Source: Methanogranum sp963676045
Lineage (GTDB): Archaea; Thermoplasmatota; Thermoplasmata; Methanomassiliicoccales; Methanomethylophilaceae
Assembly (NCBI GenBank): GCA_963676045.1
Contig: OY780938.1
Location: 1,054,001-1,118,000, forward strand
Reading direction: 5' to 3'
DNA length: 64,000 bases
In this document: piece after piece, positions 16,563-23,495 of the stretch
Layout: every line of letters begins with the position of its first letter
Position numbering within the stretch: the first letter of the stretch is position 1
Notes under the pieces: model-generated
The model's database searches: none
What the model saw: only the letters and a program-made list of their open reading frames with translations
What the model was told of the DNA's origin: nothing
Position numbers and translations under genes: made by a program

Positions 16563-17036
16563 ATGACAAATTATTTGCAATTATTAACAGATAGAATTGA
16601 AAGCATTACGATACCAGAATGTGGTATTGATCCATATGAAAAAAAATCAAGAAAAGAACAATATATCAAACGTAAACAAGATTTTTTAAAATCATTGAAT
16701 GAAGAAGATGCAAAGAAGATATATTTAAGATTTGAAAATCTTCAAAAAGAATGTGAACTTAAAGATATCAAACTATCAAAATTTGATGAATTCATATTTT
16801 GTACATCTCCTTTAGCAGAGGCTACACCTTACCATAATCATGGAGGTATGACAAAAAAAGGATACATCTATTCAGATGTTTGTTCTGGTTCAGAAATTTG
16901 TCCACATGGTTTTGAATTAGAAGAAGAAAAAGATGATACTCCTGGCTTTAGATGTCATGATTATTGGACCTCCTGTCCCATTTGTCATAAATCCTGGACA
17001 GGTCGGGATTTCATATCAAGAAAATGGCAATCATAA
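16563..17036 (+). CDS. Unknown Cys/His-rich protein downstream of the R-M genes
   Basis: 157 residues, AT-rich like the two genes before it. The first 75 residues are charged and helical (EQYIKRKQDFLKSLNEEDAK). The C-terminal half has a cluster of potential metal ligands: HNHGG, CSGSEICPHG, and CHDYWTSCPICHKSW. It follows the specificity gene by 26 bases and is presumably part of the same cargo. It could be a zinc-binding control or accessory protein of the restriction system; no family is recognised. Confidence 0.6.
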   Translation: MTNYLQLLTDRIESITIPECGIDPYEKKSRKEQYIKRKQDFLKSLNEEDAKKIYLRFENLQKECELKDIKLSKFDEFIFCTSPLAEATPYHNHGGMTKKGYIYSDVCSGSEICPHGFELEEEKDDTPGFRCHDYWTSCPICHKSWTGRDFISRKWQS

Positions 17037-17055
17037 AAATTAGAATAATAATTGA

Positions 17056-17097
17056 CGCGGGTGTCGATGTTTAAGTGATACATTGAGGACACCTGCG
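17056..17097. other. Long stem-loop, candidate origin or terminator
   Basis: CGCGGGTGTC (17056-17065) pairs with GACACCTGCG (17088-17097) with one mismatch. The inner GATGT/ACATT and outer TAATAAT/ATTATTA flanks extend the stem, and the loop is TTAAGTGAT. This GC-rich hairpin stands out in AT-rich DNA between two converging genes. It may be a bidirectional terminator or the nick-site hairpin for the HUH protein. Confidence 0.45.
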
Positions 17098-17190
17098 CCA
17101 TTATTAGAAGGTACAAAAATATAAAGGCGTTTGGGTAATATTCCCAAATAAAATCGTATGTCGAACTCAACCCCTAGCTTTCAAGCCAGA

Positions 17191-17517
17191 TTAAGTTTTC
17201 CTCATTATCGATACTGATTCCTTAGATGCGCCGTAATTATTTTCGGGTTCAATTGGTTCCAATTCTCCATTTAACTCCGCTTTTATCGATTCCATCTTTC
17301 TAAGGATCGAACGTCCTTTATCTGTGATCTCGATCGTTCTCTTATTGTATCTACTGTGAAAGATCTCTCTGATAAGTTCTAATTTCAGCATTTCATCTAT
17401 GCTGTCTTTTTGAGTTCTCCCATCATATAACATGCTTTTTGTTACCGTGGGGTTGTTGATAACAGTTTTCAATGTCTCTAACATAAAGTCATTTAGAACT
17501 GCTTTTGACTCTTTCAC
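17191..17517 (-). CDS. Winged-helix transcriptional regulator of the element
   Basis: 108 residues with a winged-helix layout: helices ETLKTVINNPTVTKSMLYDG, a recognition-type helix SIDEMLKLELI, and a wing RYNKRTIEITDKGRSIL. The phrase ITDKGR is typical of archaeal wHTH repressors. It is the only gene of the element on the reverse strand. A 16-base sequence at its start codon is repeated 79 bases upstream, which suggests it binds these sites and controls itself and the divergent zinc-ribbon/integrase operon. A role as master repressor of the provirus is inferred from position. Confidence 0.7.
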   Translation of the reverse strand: MKESKAVLNDFMLETLKTVINNPTVTKSMLYDGRTQKDSIDEMLKLELIREIFHSRYNKRTIEITDKGRSILRKMESIKAELNGELEPIEPENNYGASKESVSIMRKT

Positions 17518-17531
17518 AAATGTAATAACTA
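17516..17531. promoter_or_regulatory. Operator-like direct repeat, copy 1
   Basis: ACAAATGTAATAACTA overlaps the start codon of the reverse-strand regulator. It matches 15 of 16 bases with the copy at 17595-17610. Binding here would block the regulator's own expression. Confidence 0.5.
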
Positions 17532-17594
17532 TTTGCTGGACTAAAAACGTGTCTTTGTTTTATCATTTAATCAAAAGTAATATATATGTTTTGA

Positions 17595-17610
17595 ACAAAT
17601 GTCATAACTA
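17595..17610. promoter_or_regulatory. Operator-like direct repeat, copy 2
   Basis: ACAAATGTCATAACTA lies just after an AT-rich TATA-like stretch (TAATATATATG, about 17579-17588) in the divergent promoter region. Two near-identical sites 79 bases apart between divergent genes are typical of a lysogeny-type switch. Confidence 0.5.
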
Positions 17611-17682
17611 ACTGAATCAGGGCACCTAACGCTATCACGATCGAATCCTATCCAATGCCCTGGTTCGGTTGGAGGCCTTCAA

Positions 17683-17862
17683 ATGGCTAATAAAATCGAA
17701 GCAATGAAGATAATCTGCAAGAACTGCAACAACTCGAAGGTCCGCGTGGACACCGCAGAGAGATGCATAGCATACGACAGGGATATCACCCGTTCGAGAT
17801 GCAACGTAAGGTCGTGCACCAACTGCACGCACAGGAACACCGACCCATTGGAGGATGCTTAA
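17683..17862 (+). CDS. Small zinc-ribbon protein, 59 aa
   Basis: ATG 17683, with TTGGAGG nine bases upstream. The product carries CKNCNNSKVRV near the start and a second cysteine group, CNVRSCTNCTHRN, near the end: two CxxC-type pairs plus a His that could bind one zinc. It resembles small phage zinc fingers of unknown role. It is the first gene of a five-gene run ending in the integrase, with close or overlapping starts and stops. Confidence 0.6.
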   Translation: MANKIEAMKIICKNCNNSKVRVDTAERCIAYDRDITRSRCNVRSCTNCTHRNTDPLEDA

Positions 17863-17863
17863 G

Positions 17864-18157
17864 ATGACTGATTGTATAATCAGCATAGAGGTTGAACATC
17901 CTGCGGAAGTCGATGACTTCGGCACTTGGTGGCCTGTTATGGAAAAGGCCTGTTGTCAGGACTTCAAAGAAGATTTTGAAAGCGAAGATGTCGGAACATA
18001 CAGCCTCGATGCGGATGGGTTACTTGTAACCTATGACGACCTTATCGGAGACAGATCATATTCGAAGACAGAGCTTGTTAAGGTCTGTCCTTACTGCGGT
18101 GCGAATATCATCATCAAGGATCTTAAGAAATACATCGACAAAAACATGGAGGACTGA
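17864..18157 (+). CDS. Unknown element protein with CxxC knuckle, 97 aa
   Basis: Start chosen at ATG 17864, because GGAGG at 17849 has correct spacing; the in-frame ATG at 17855 does not. The product is acidic (FKEDFESEDVGTYSLD) with aromatic WWPVMEKACC and one CPYCGANIII knuckle near the end, so any zinc site needs partners from elsewhere. It lies one base after the previous stop. No family is recognised. Confidence 0.6.
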   Translation: MTDCIISIEVEHPAEVDDFGTWWPVMEKACCQDFKEDFESEDVGTYSLDADGLLVTYDDLIGDRSYSKTELVKVCPYCGANIIIKDLKKYIDKNMED

Positions 18158-18159
18158 TC

Positions 18160-18354
18160 ATGGCCTCCTCCAATATGGCATTTATTTTCGGATATCCCAA
18201 AACCGCCCGTATCATTCCAGACACGAAGGTCCATTGCAAATACTGCGATGCGGAAATAGATCTCGATTCCGAACAGATCAAGAGACACTACGATCTAGGC
18301 GATCTAGGCATAATCTGCCCGTCATGTGGCAACTTCACCAGGGGAGGCCTCTGA
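18160..18354 (+). CDS. Small zinc-ribbon protein, 64 aa
   Basis: ATG 18160, two bases after the previous stop. Contains VHCKYCDAEIDLD and GIICPSCGNFTRGG, two CxxC pairs 29 residues apart, the classic zinc-ribbon spacing, with an intervening helix and His (IKRHYDLGD). It may bind nucleic acid or protein. It is the third cysteine-knuckle protein in the element's early-type operon. Confidence 0.6.
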   Translation: MASSNMAFIFGYPKTARIIPDTKVHCKYCDAEIDLDSEQIKRHYDLGDLGIICPSCGNFTRGGL

Positions 18355-18627
18355 ATGAACACGATCGGAAGAAAAAAGATCGAGAGGATCTCAACGAGAC
18401 TATCGGAACTCCAAGAGGAGATATCCATTCTGAAAGAGGAACTCGAATCAGTCAAGGACGAGGAAGAGAGCAAATACGACAACCTCTCAGAAAATTTCCA
18501 GGAAGGAGAACGCGGTTGCAAGATGCAAGAAATCATCGACAATCTGAGTTCTGCCTTCGATTATTTTGAAGAAATCGATAACAACATCGAGAGCGCGGTA
18601 AGCAGTCTCCAGGAGGCCTGCGAATGA
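18355..18627 (+). CDS. Coiled-coil protein, 90 aa
   Basis: ATG 18355 directly follows the previous stop. Nearly the whole chain is predicted helix with heptad-like Leu/Ile spacing (ISTRLSELQEEISILKEEL) and high Glu content. There is no catalytic motif. It overlaps the integrase start by four bases, so the two are coupled. A dimeric accessory factor for the integrase is possible but unsupported beyond position. Confidence 0.55.
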   Translation: MNTIGRKKIERISTRLSELQEEISILKEELESVKDEEESKYDNLSENFQEGERGCKMQEIIDNLSSAFDYFEEIDNNIESAVSSLQEACE

Positions 18628-19694
18628 GCAGATATCCCTTCGAGGAATACGCCAGCAAATTCCTTTCCAACATGGTCGGCATCTATGCACCCGATACATG
18701 GAACAGAAGGGACAGACGTTTTAAGAGGATCGCTCGCGATCTCCAAAAACACTTTATAGAGAAGAAGATCTCGACGACATCGCCATTGAAGATGACCGTC
18801 GACGATGTGAGATTCCATCTAGCATATCGCAAGAATCTCGGATACAGCGCCTCGGAGTATGCACACGAGGTATCCAGCTTGATCAGGCTTTTCGACTACT
18901 GCAAGAACATGTCAGTCCGTTCCTGCCTTGTCCAATATCCACTTTTAAAACCTGCATCCAAGAACGCAAGGTTACCAGCGATGTCCGACGAGGAATATTC
19001 GACGATCGTCTCCATGCTCAACGACGTTATCGGTTCATCCTATGACCGTGTCCGTGCCTATGCGATGACCTCATTGTTCATAGGCTGCGGCCTTCGTAAC
19101 AAGGAGTTGCGCATGGCCGATGTCAATCATTTGGATACGAAGAAATGGATCTTCGATATCGTTCACGTGAAAGGCGAGGCATCCTACGGATATGAGAGAT
19201 TCGTTCCTGTTCCTCCGATATTCAGACCTATCGTATCCGAATATCTGAGAATGAGGAAGGAACACAATCCAAGGAACTCAAAGGCATTGTTCCCTCCGGA
19301 ACAAGGCTCTACCGACTACCTCGTAAGCAACTCGTTGCGCAAGATCCTTCTCAAGGTCACCGACGAGACAGGGGTCGAGTTCAACCCTAGAAAATGCAGA
19401 CGCACATTCGGACAGGTCTATCTCAACATGAAGATAGATAACGGGATCGAGACCGTCTCGGTCCTGATGGGGCATGCCACATCCAAGACGACAGAATCGT
19501 TCTACGCTCGCCGCAAGAACGATGATGCGATAGTGTCCGCAATGAACGCCTGGCATACCACGGAGAGTGAAGAATTGATTTCTCAGCCAGAGGAGAAAAA
19601 AGTGCTCCAGTCGGGATTCGAACCCGAGTGTCGGCCTCGAAAGGGCCGAATGATTGGCCGCTACACTACTGGAGCTTATCTCGCCGTACCATGA
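18624..19694 (+). CDS. int: Tyrosine recombinase (integrase) ending inside the att/tRNA site
   Basis: 356 residues. The N-terminal SAM-like DNA-binding domain (about 1-110) is followed by the catalytic domain: R158 in GCGLRNKELR, a Lys in HVKGEASYG, RRTFGQVYL, MGHATSKTTESFY, and nucleophile Y294. The His of the usual HxxR box is replaced (KCRR), a common variation. Residues from about 327 onward (VLQSGFEPE...) are encoded by the tRNA-Glu gene read in antisense, so this tail comes from the host. In the circular form the tail would instead be read from 3543 onward to a TAA near 3680. The enzyme would integrate and excise the element at tRNA-Glu. Confidence 0.9.
   Translation: MSRYPFEEYASKFLSNMVGIYAPDTWNRRDRRFKRIARDLQKHFIEKKISTTSPLKMTVDDVRFHLAYRKNLGYSASEYAHEVSSLIRLFDYCKNMSVRSCLVQYPLLKPASKNARLPAMSDEEYSTIVSMLNDVIGSSYDRVRAYAMTSLFIGCGLRNKELRMADVNHLDTKKWIFDIVHVKGEASYGYERFVPVPPIFRPIVSEYLRMRKEHNPRNSKALFPPEQGSTDYLVSNSLRKILLKVTDETGVEFNPRKCRRTFGQVYLNMKIDNGIETVSVLMGHATSKTTESFYARRKNDDAIVSAMNAWHTTESEELISQPEEKKVLQSGFEPECRPRKGRMIGRYTTGAYLAVP
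19602..19614. repeat. attR: 13-bp repeat at tRNA-Glu 3' end
   Basis: GTGCTCCAGTCGG, the acceptor-stem and T-arm end of tRNA-Glu on the reverse strand, repeated at 3543-3555. It defines the right edge of the element and lies within the integrase reading frame. Confidence 0.7.
19603..19675 (-). tRNA. tRNA-Glu (anticodon UUC)
   Basis: Reverse strand: acceptor GCTCCAG pairs with CTGGAGC, discriminator A. The anticodon stem CGGCC/GGCCG closes loop CTTTCGA, so the anticodon is TTC. The T-loop GTTCGAATC is canonical. CCA is not encoded. A run of Ts follows the 3' end as terminator. The gene is intact after integration of the element at its 3' end. Confidence 0.93.
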
Positions 19695-19893
19695 ATTGGT
19701 TAAAATACTTTTTTGTATCGCGATGATTGAGTAAATGGTCATCTGTGTTCATTTTTATGATGACTGCCATTGGCCCCATCCATGCTTTTCCCTTCTTCAT
19801 TATTACACGAGGCAAATATATAAACTCGAACATGTCCTTAGCAAACCTTTATAATAGTCGGGCAATCATGTGAGCGTTAACGGAGAAAGGAAG

Positions 19894-20226
19894 ATGACTG
19901 CAACAGAAGGACCATTCGAGAGTTCTGACGAAGATGTATCACGTGTACGTCTTCCAAATATCAAAGAAGGGGAGATGTTCGGCATAGCCGACCAGCTGCT
20001 CGGAGCATCGAAGATCAAAGTCATGTGCGAGGACGGAGTTTCCCGCGTAGGACGCATACCAGGCAAAATAAAGAAGAGGATGTGGATCAGAGAGGGTGAC
20101 CTTCTGATAATATCCCTTTGGGATTTCCAGACTGACAAATGCGACATAAGATTCAGATACACAAGGACGCAGGCGGTCAATCTCAGCAAGAAGGGCAGAG
20201 TACCGAAGAACCTAGATATCTTCTGA
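19894..20226 (+). CDS. Translation initiation factor eIF1A
   Basis: 110 residues from ATG 19894, chosen over GTG 19870 because GGAGAAAGG lies just before it. The OB-fold is clear: EMFGIADQLLGASKIKVMCEDG, RIPGKIKKRMWIREGDLLII, and the C-terminal Lys/Arg-rich segment. It binds the ribosomal A site during initiation. It heads a run of ribosome-biogenesis and translation genes transcribed in the same direction. Confidence 0.93.
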   Translation: MTATEGPFESSDEDVSRVRLPNIKEGEMFGIADQLLGASKIKVMCEDGVSRVGRIPGKIKKRMWIREGDLLIISLWDFQTDKCDIRFRYTRTQAVNLSKKGRVPKNLDIF

Positions 20227-20241
20227 GAAGAGTGATGGACG

Positions 20242-21042
20242 ATGCCCTCTTACGATGAGAAATATGCCTTCCTTGAGAGACACGTCGATGCGCTCAAGAC
20301 CAACAAGGTAGGTGACGAAAGGCAGACCGATGGGGAAGTGTTCGATAAAAAGACCCTTCTTACCATATACGACCTGATGACCTCAGGATACGTAGACGCC
20401 ATTCATTATCCGATCTCCACAGGAAAAGAGGGTAACGTCTTCTATGTAGAGGACGAAGATAAAGAACCGATGGCCCTGAAGATCTTCAGGACCTCAACTT
20501 CCACATTCAAGAGGGTCACCAAATACATCGAGGGCGACCCAAGGTTCAAAGGAGTGGCAGGCAATCGCTGGAAGATGATATATGCCTGGGTCAATAAGGA
20601 ATTCAGGAATCTCCAGAGATACACCGAAGCAGGGATCCCTGTACCGGAACCCATCACGTTCGAAAAGAACTGCCTATTGATGGAATACATAGGCGATGAG
20701 AACGGCCCCGCCCCTCAGCTGAAGGACTATCCCATGGAAAACCCCACCGAGATGTACGACGAGGTCGTATCCTTTATAATAGATGGATGGCAAGAAGCAC
20801 ATCTCGTACATGGTGACCTGAGCGAATACAACGTACTGGTATCCGATGGACAGCCGATACTAATCGACTGCGGACAGGCAATGACGAACGACTTCTTCAA
20901 TGCCAAGGACCTTCTGATGAGGGACATATACAATATCAACCGCTTCTTCAAGAACAAAGGTGCGGAAATAATAGAACAGGAAACAATATTCAATGAGACG
21001 ATCAACGGATCGAACGACGAAGAGGAGGATGAGGAAGAATGA
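20242..21042 (+). CDS. rio1: RIO1-type serine protein kinase
   Basis: 266 residues. RIO signature: a flexible nucleotide loop STGKEGNVFYVE, catalytic HGDLSEYNVLV, metal-binding IDCGQAM. The N-terminal winged-helix extension of RIO2 is absent, and the acidic tail (DEEEDEEE) is common in archaeal RIO1. RIO1 acts as an ATPase in late maturation of the small ribosomal subunit. It overlaps the KH-domain gene by four bases, a pairing that makes sense since both act on the 3' end of 16S rRNA. Confidence 0.92.
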   Translation: MPSYDEKYAFLERHVDALKTNKVGDERQTDGEVFDKKTLLTIYDLMTSGYVDAIHYPISTGKEGNVFYVEDEDKEPMALKIFRTSTSTFKRVTKYIEGDPRFKGVAGNRWKMIYAWVNKEFRNLQRYTEAGIPVPEPITFEKNCLLMEYIGDENGPAPQLKDYPMENPTEMYDEVVSFIIDGWQEAHLVHGDLSEYNVLVSDGQPILIDCGQAMTNDFFNAKDLLMRDIYNINRFFKNKGAEIIEQETIFNETINGSNDEEEDEEE

Positions 21043-21584
21043 GATCCATTAGAATACCAGCGGACCGTGTTGGTACATTCATAGGAAAGAACGGAGAGAC
21101 CAAGAAGATGTTAGAAGGGATCTCTGGAATCAGGATGTCGATCGATGCCGAGGGCCAGGTCTTCTTTAACGAAGAGGCGAAAGGCGTGGACCCCCTGAAA
21201 GCACTTCAATTGATCGATGTCATAAAGGCGATAGGCAGAGGATTCAATCCTGAACGTGCTACCAGACTCTTCGATAACGACGAATACCTCGAGGCCATAG
21301 ACCTGAAAGACGTCGTAGGGGACAAGACCAACCAATTGGGAAGGGTCAAAGGAAGACTAATAGGCACTAACGGAAAGACCAGACAGCTCATCGAGGACCT
21401 TACCGGTTGCTATATGTCAGTATACGGGAACACGGTATGCCTTATCGGCAATTCGATAAGCCTCCCCGTCGCAAAACATGCTGTCGAGCTCATACTGAAT
21501 GGGAGCGAGCATGCCACGGTATATCATTACCTGGAGAACCAACGCCCCAGACTCAGGATAGCTGAGATGGGATTCGATATCTGA
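21039..21584 (+). CDS. KH-domain rRNA-processing protein (Dim2/Krr1-like)
   Basis: 181 residues with two KH domains: GTFIGKNGETKKMLEG near the start and GRLIGTNGKTRQLIED near residue 105, each carrying the GxxG RNA-binding loop. The C-terminal phrase VYHYLENQRPRLR is typical of archaeal Dim2/Pno1 homologues, which bind the 3' end of 16S rRNA. Coupled to RIO1 by overlapping stop and start. Confidence 0.9.
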   Translation: MRSIRIPADRVGTFIGKNGETKKMLEGISGIRMSIDAEGQVFFNEEAKGVDPLKALQLIDVIKAIGRGFNPERATRLFDNDEYLEAIDLKDVVGDKTNQLGRVKGRLIGTNGKTRQLIEDLTGCYMSVYGNTVCLIGNSISLPVAKHAVELILNGSEHATVYHYLENQRPRLRIAEMGFDI

Positions 21585-21595
21585 AGTGAGAAAAT

Positions 21596-22834
21596 ATGGA
21601 AGACTGGGTCAGAGATAATTTGGATACCGCCCAAAAACTAGCGGAACTTGGACTATGCGATCACTGCCTGGGCAGGATGTTCGGCAAGATAGGCACAGGC
21701 ATGACGAACGATGCCCGTGGAAGGGCCCTGCGCGATTCACTTAGAGAGGAGGGACGCGATGTCGCCGTCTCTGACTTCTGTCCTTTGTGCGAGAATGTCT
21801 TCGAACTCATGGAAAGATTCTCAAACGAGATCGCAGACAAGGTCAACAGCGTGGAATCGGACAACTTCCTTGTAGGATGCAAGGTAGAGCCAGAGACCTT
21901 GGAAAGAGAGAAGAAGATATGGGAAGAATACGGCCTTGAGAACGGAGAGAGCATCAAGACCGAATTGAACCGCGAGATCGGAAAATTGGCACTTCCAAAG
22001 ATAAACCGCGCCGTGGAATTCAAACAACCCCAAGTGGTCGCCTGCGTGGACACCAGATTCGGGAATGTCGAATTGGATGTCGCGCCTATATTCATAGCGG
22101 GACGCTACAACAAGCTCAGCAGGGAGATACCTCAGACCATATGGCCGTGCAGGATGTGCCATGGAAAAGGATGTCCCAGATGCAATGGCACAGGCAAGAT
22201 GTACCAGACATCCGTACAGGAGATCATCGGCGACATAGCTTTGAAGATGGCGGATGGAGAGGAGCATTTCTTCCATGGAATGGGAAGAGAGGACATCGAT
22301 GCCTGCATGCTTGGCGAGGGAAGACCATTCGTACTCGAGATAAGCAAACCCCGTAAGAGGGAGATAGACCTAGACGAATTGGAATTGAAGGCGAATGAGT
22401 CCGAATTAGCAAAATACAACGGTCTTCGCTTTGTCCCCAAGGAGACGGTGCAAATGTACAAAGGCGCCGATCCCGACAAAACATATCATGTTACCGTCAA
22501 ATCACAGGGTAAGGTTAATAAAGAAAGAGTGATTGACGTTGCTTTAGCGTTCAAGAATGTCCACATCGACCAGAGGACTCCACAGAGAGTCGAGCACCGT
22601 CGTGCCGACCTCGTAAGGAAGAGGACAGTCCACTGGGTAGAGGCGGAGGTAACTGGCGAAGATACCTTTGAATTGACGCTCAACACTGAATCTGGCACAT
22701 ATGTGAAGGAATTCGTGTCGGGCGACGATGGAAGGACCAACCCCAATTTCTCCGAGGCATTGGGAATCCAATGTAAAGTGGAGACCCTCGATGTACTAGG
22801 CATCGACTATCAAGAACAACCAATGAGGGATTAA
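21596..22834 (+). CDS. pus10: tRNA pseudouridine synthase Pus10
   Basis: 412 residues. The N-terminal zinc part has CDHCLGRMFG and later CPLC; a THUMP-like region follows. The active-site region is GREDIDACMLGEGRPFVLEI, with the catalytic Asp in the D-I-D-A segment. An extra cysteine group, CRMCHGKGCPRCNGTGKMY, sits at about 182-200 and is characteristic of Pus10. The enzyme makes pseudouridine 54 and 55 in the tRNA T-arm, replacing bacterial TruB. L21e follows two bases after its stop. Confidence 0.92.
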   Translation: MEDWVRDNLDTAQKLAELGLCDHCLGRMFGKIGTGMTNDARGRALRDSLREEGRDVAVSDFCPLCENVFELMERFSNEIADKVNSVESDNFLVGCKVEPETLEREKKIWEEYGLENGESIKTELNREIGKLALPKINRAVEFKQPQVVACVDTRFGNVELDVAPIFIAGRYNKLSREIPQTIWPCRMCHGKGCPRCNGTGKMYQTSVQEIIGDIALKMADGEEHFFHGMGREDIDACMLGEGRPFVLEISKPRKREIDLDELELKANESELAKYNGLRFVPKETVQMYKGADPDKTYHVTVKSQGKVNKERVIDVALAFKNVHIDQRTPQRVEHRRADLVRKRTVHWVEAEVTGEDTFELTLNTESGTYVKEFVSGDDGRTNPNFSEALGIQCKVETLDVLGIDYQEQPMRD

Positions 22835-22835
22835 A

Positions 22836-23129
22836 ATGCAAGCATCCAGAGGAACAAGAACAAAGACCCGCCAGGTCCTCCAGAAAAAACCAAGGGCACG
22901 CGGACTTTCACCAATAACAAAGGCCTTCCAGACCTTTGAGAACGGAGAAAGGGTCAACATAATCATAGACCCAAGCGTCCACAAGGGAATGCCATTCTCG
23001 AGGTTCCACGGCCTTACAGGCGTCGTCATCGGACCAAGGGGAGAGGCTTACGAGGTCAGCGTCAAAACAGGAAACAAGATGAAGACCGTTGTAGCACGCC
23101 CAGAGCACCTTGTAAGAAACAAGATTTAA
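22836..23129 (+). CDS. rpl21e: Ribosomal protein L21e
   Basis: 97 residues, full length. Basic start GTRTKTRQVLQKKPRARG, and the conserved HKGMPFSRFHGLTGVV, followed by IGPRGEAYEV. Archaeal/eukaryotic large-subunit protein. Its position before rpoF and the DUF655-KsgA pair is a conserved archaeal order. Confidence 0.95.
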   Translation: MQASRGTRTKTRQVLQKKPRARGLSPITKAFQTFENGERVNIIIDPSVHKGMPFSRFHGLTGVVIGPRGEAYEVSVKTGNKMKTVVARPEHLVRNKI

Positions 23130-23153
23130 ACACAATATCATCGAGGGAAACAA

Positions 23154-23471
23154 ATGTCCGAACATTACATAAGTCTGGCTGAGGTCAGGGATCTCCTTGC
23201 TGCAGAGAACGAGAAAAGAGAACTTCTTACTACTCAGAAGGCAGCTATGGAACATGCAAGGACCGTTTCTACTCTTACCGCCGCACAGGCGAAGGAACTC
23301 ATGGCAGAGGTCTCCTCGATCCATGACATATCTGGACCTGTAGCAGCGAAGATAGCAGATCTTCTTCCACAATACCCTGAAGACATCCGCGCGATACTTT
23401 CTAAGGAGAGAATCAACCTGGATGCAGCGGCCGTCGACCATATCTTGAAGATAGTCGCTAAATACCTGTAA
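23154..23471 (+). CDS. rpoF: DNA-directed RNA polymerase subunit F (Rpb4)
   Basis: 105 residues. All-helical, with SLAEVRDLLAAENEKREL and a C-terminal HRDC-like helical bundle (LLPQYPEDIRAILSKERI, AAVDHILKIV). It pairs with subunit E to form the RNA polymerase stalk. The gene order L21e-rpoF-DUF655-KsgA supports the call. Confidence 0.88.
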   Translation: MSEHYISLAEVRDLLAAENEKRELLTTQKAAMEHARTVSTLTAAQAKELMAEVSSIHDISGPVAAKIADLLPQYPEDIRAILSKERINLDAAAVDHILKIVAKYL

Positions 23472-23495
23472 ACATATTCTCGGCCAGGGATTACA

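Larger units (their letters stand above)
3543..19614. mobile_element. Integrated provirus or integrative plasmid in tRNA-Glu
   Basis: About 16 kb bounded by a 13-bp direct repeat, GTGCTCCAGTCGG, at 3543-3555 and 19602-19614. The right copy is the 3' end of an intact tRNA-Glu gene. A tyrosine recombinase gene abuts the right copy, the normal layout for archaeal tRNA-targeted elements. The interior holds an HUH replication protein, a Zot/HerA-like ATPase, tiny membrane proteins, secreted surface proteins, a phage-type adenine methylase, a restriction-modification cargo, a winged-helix regulator and zinc-ribbon proteins. No host housekeeping gene lies inside. All reading frames look intact, so the element may still be active. 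Confidence 0.85.

Noticed and set aside
16540..17190. Toxin-antitoxin interpretation of the 157-aa protein and winged-helix gene
   Set aside because: They are convergent, differ in composition and are separated by a strong hairpin, so they are unlikely to be one module.
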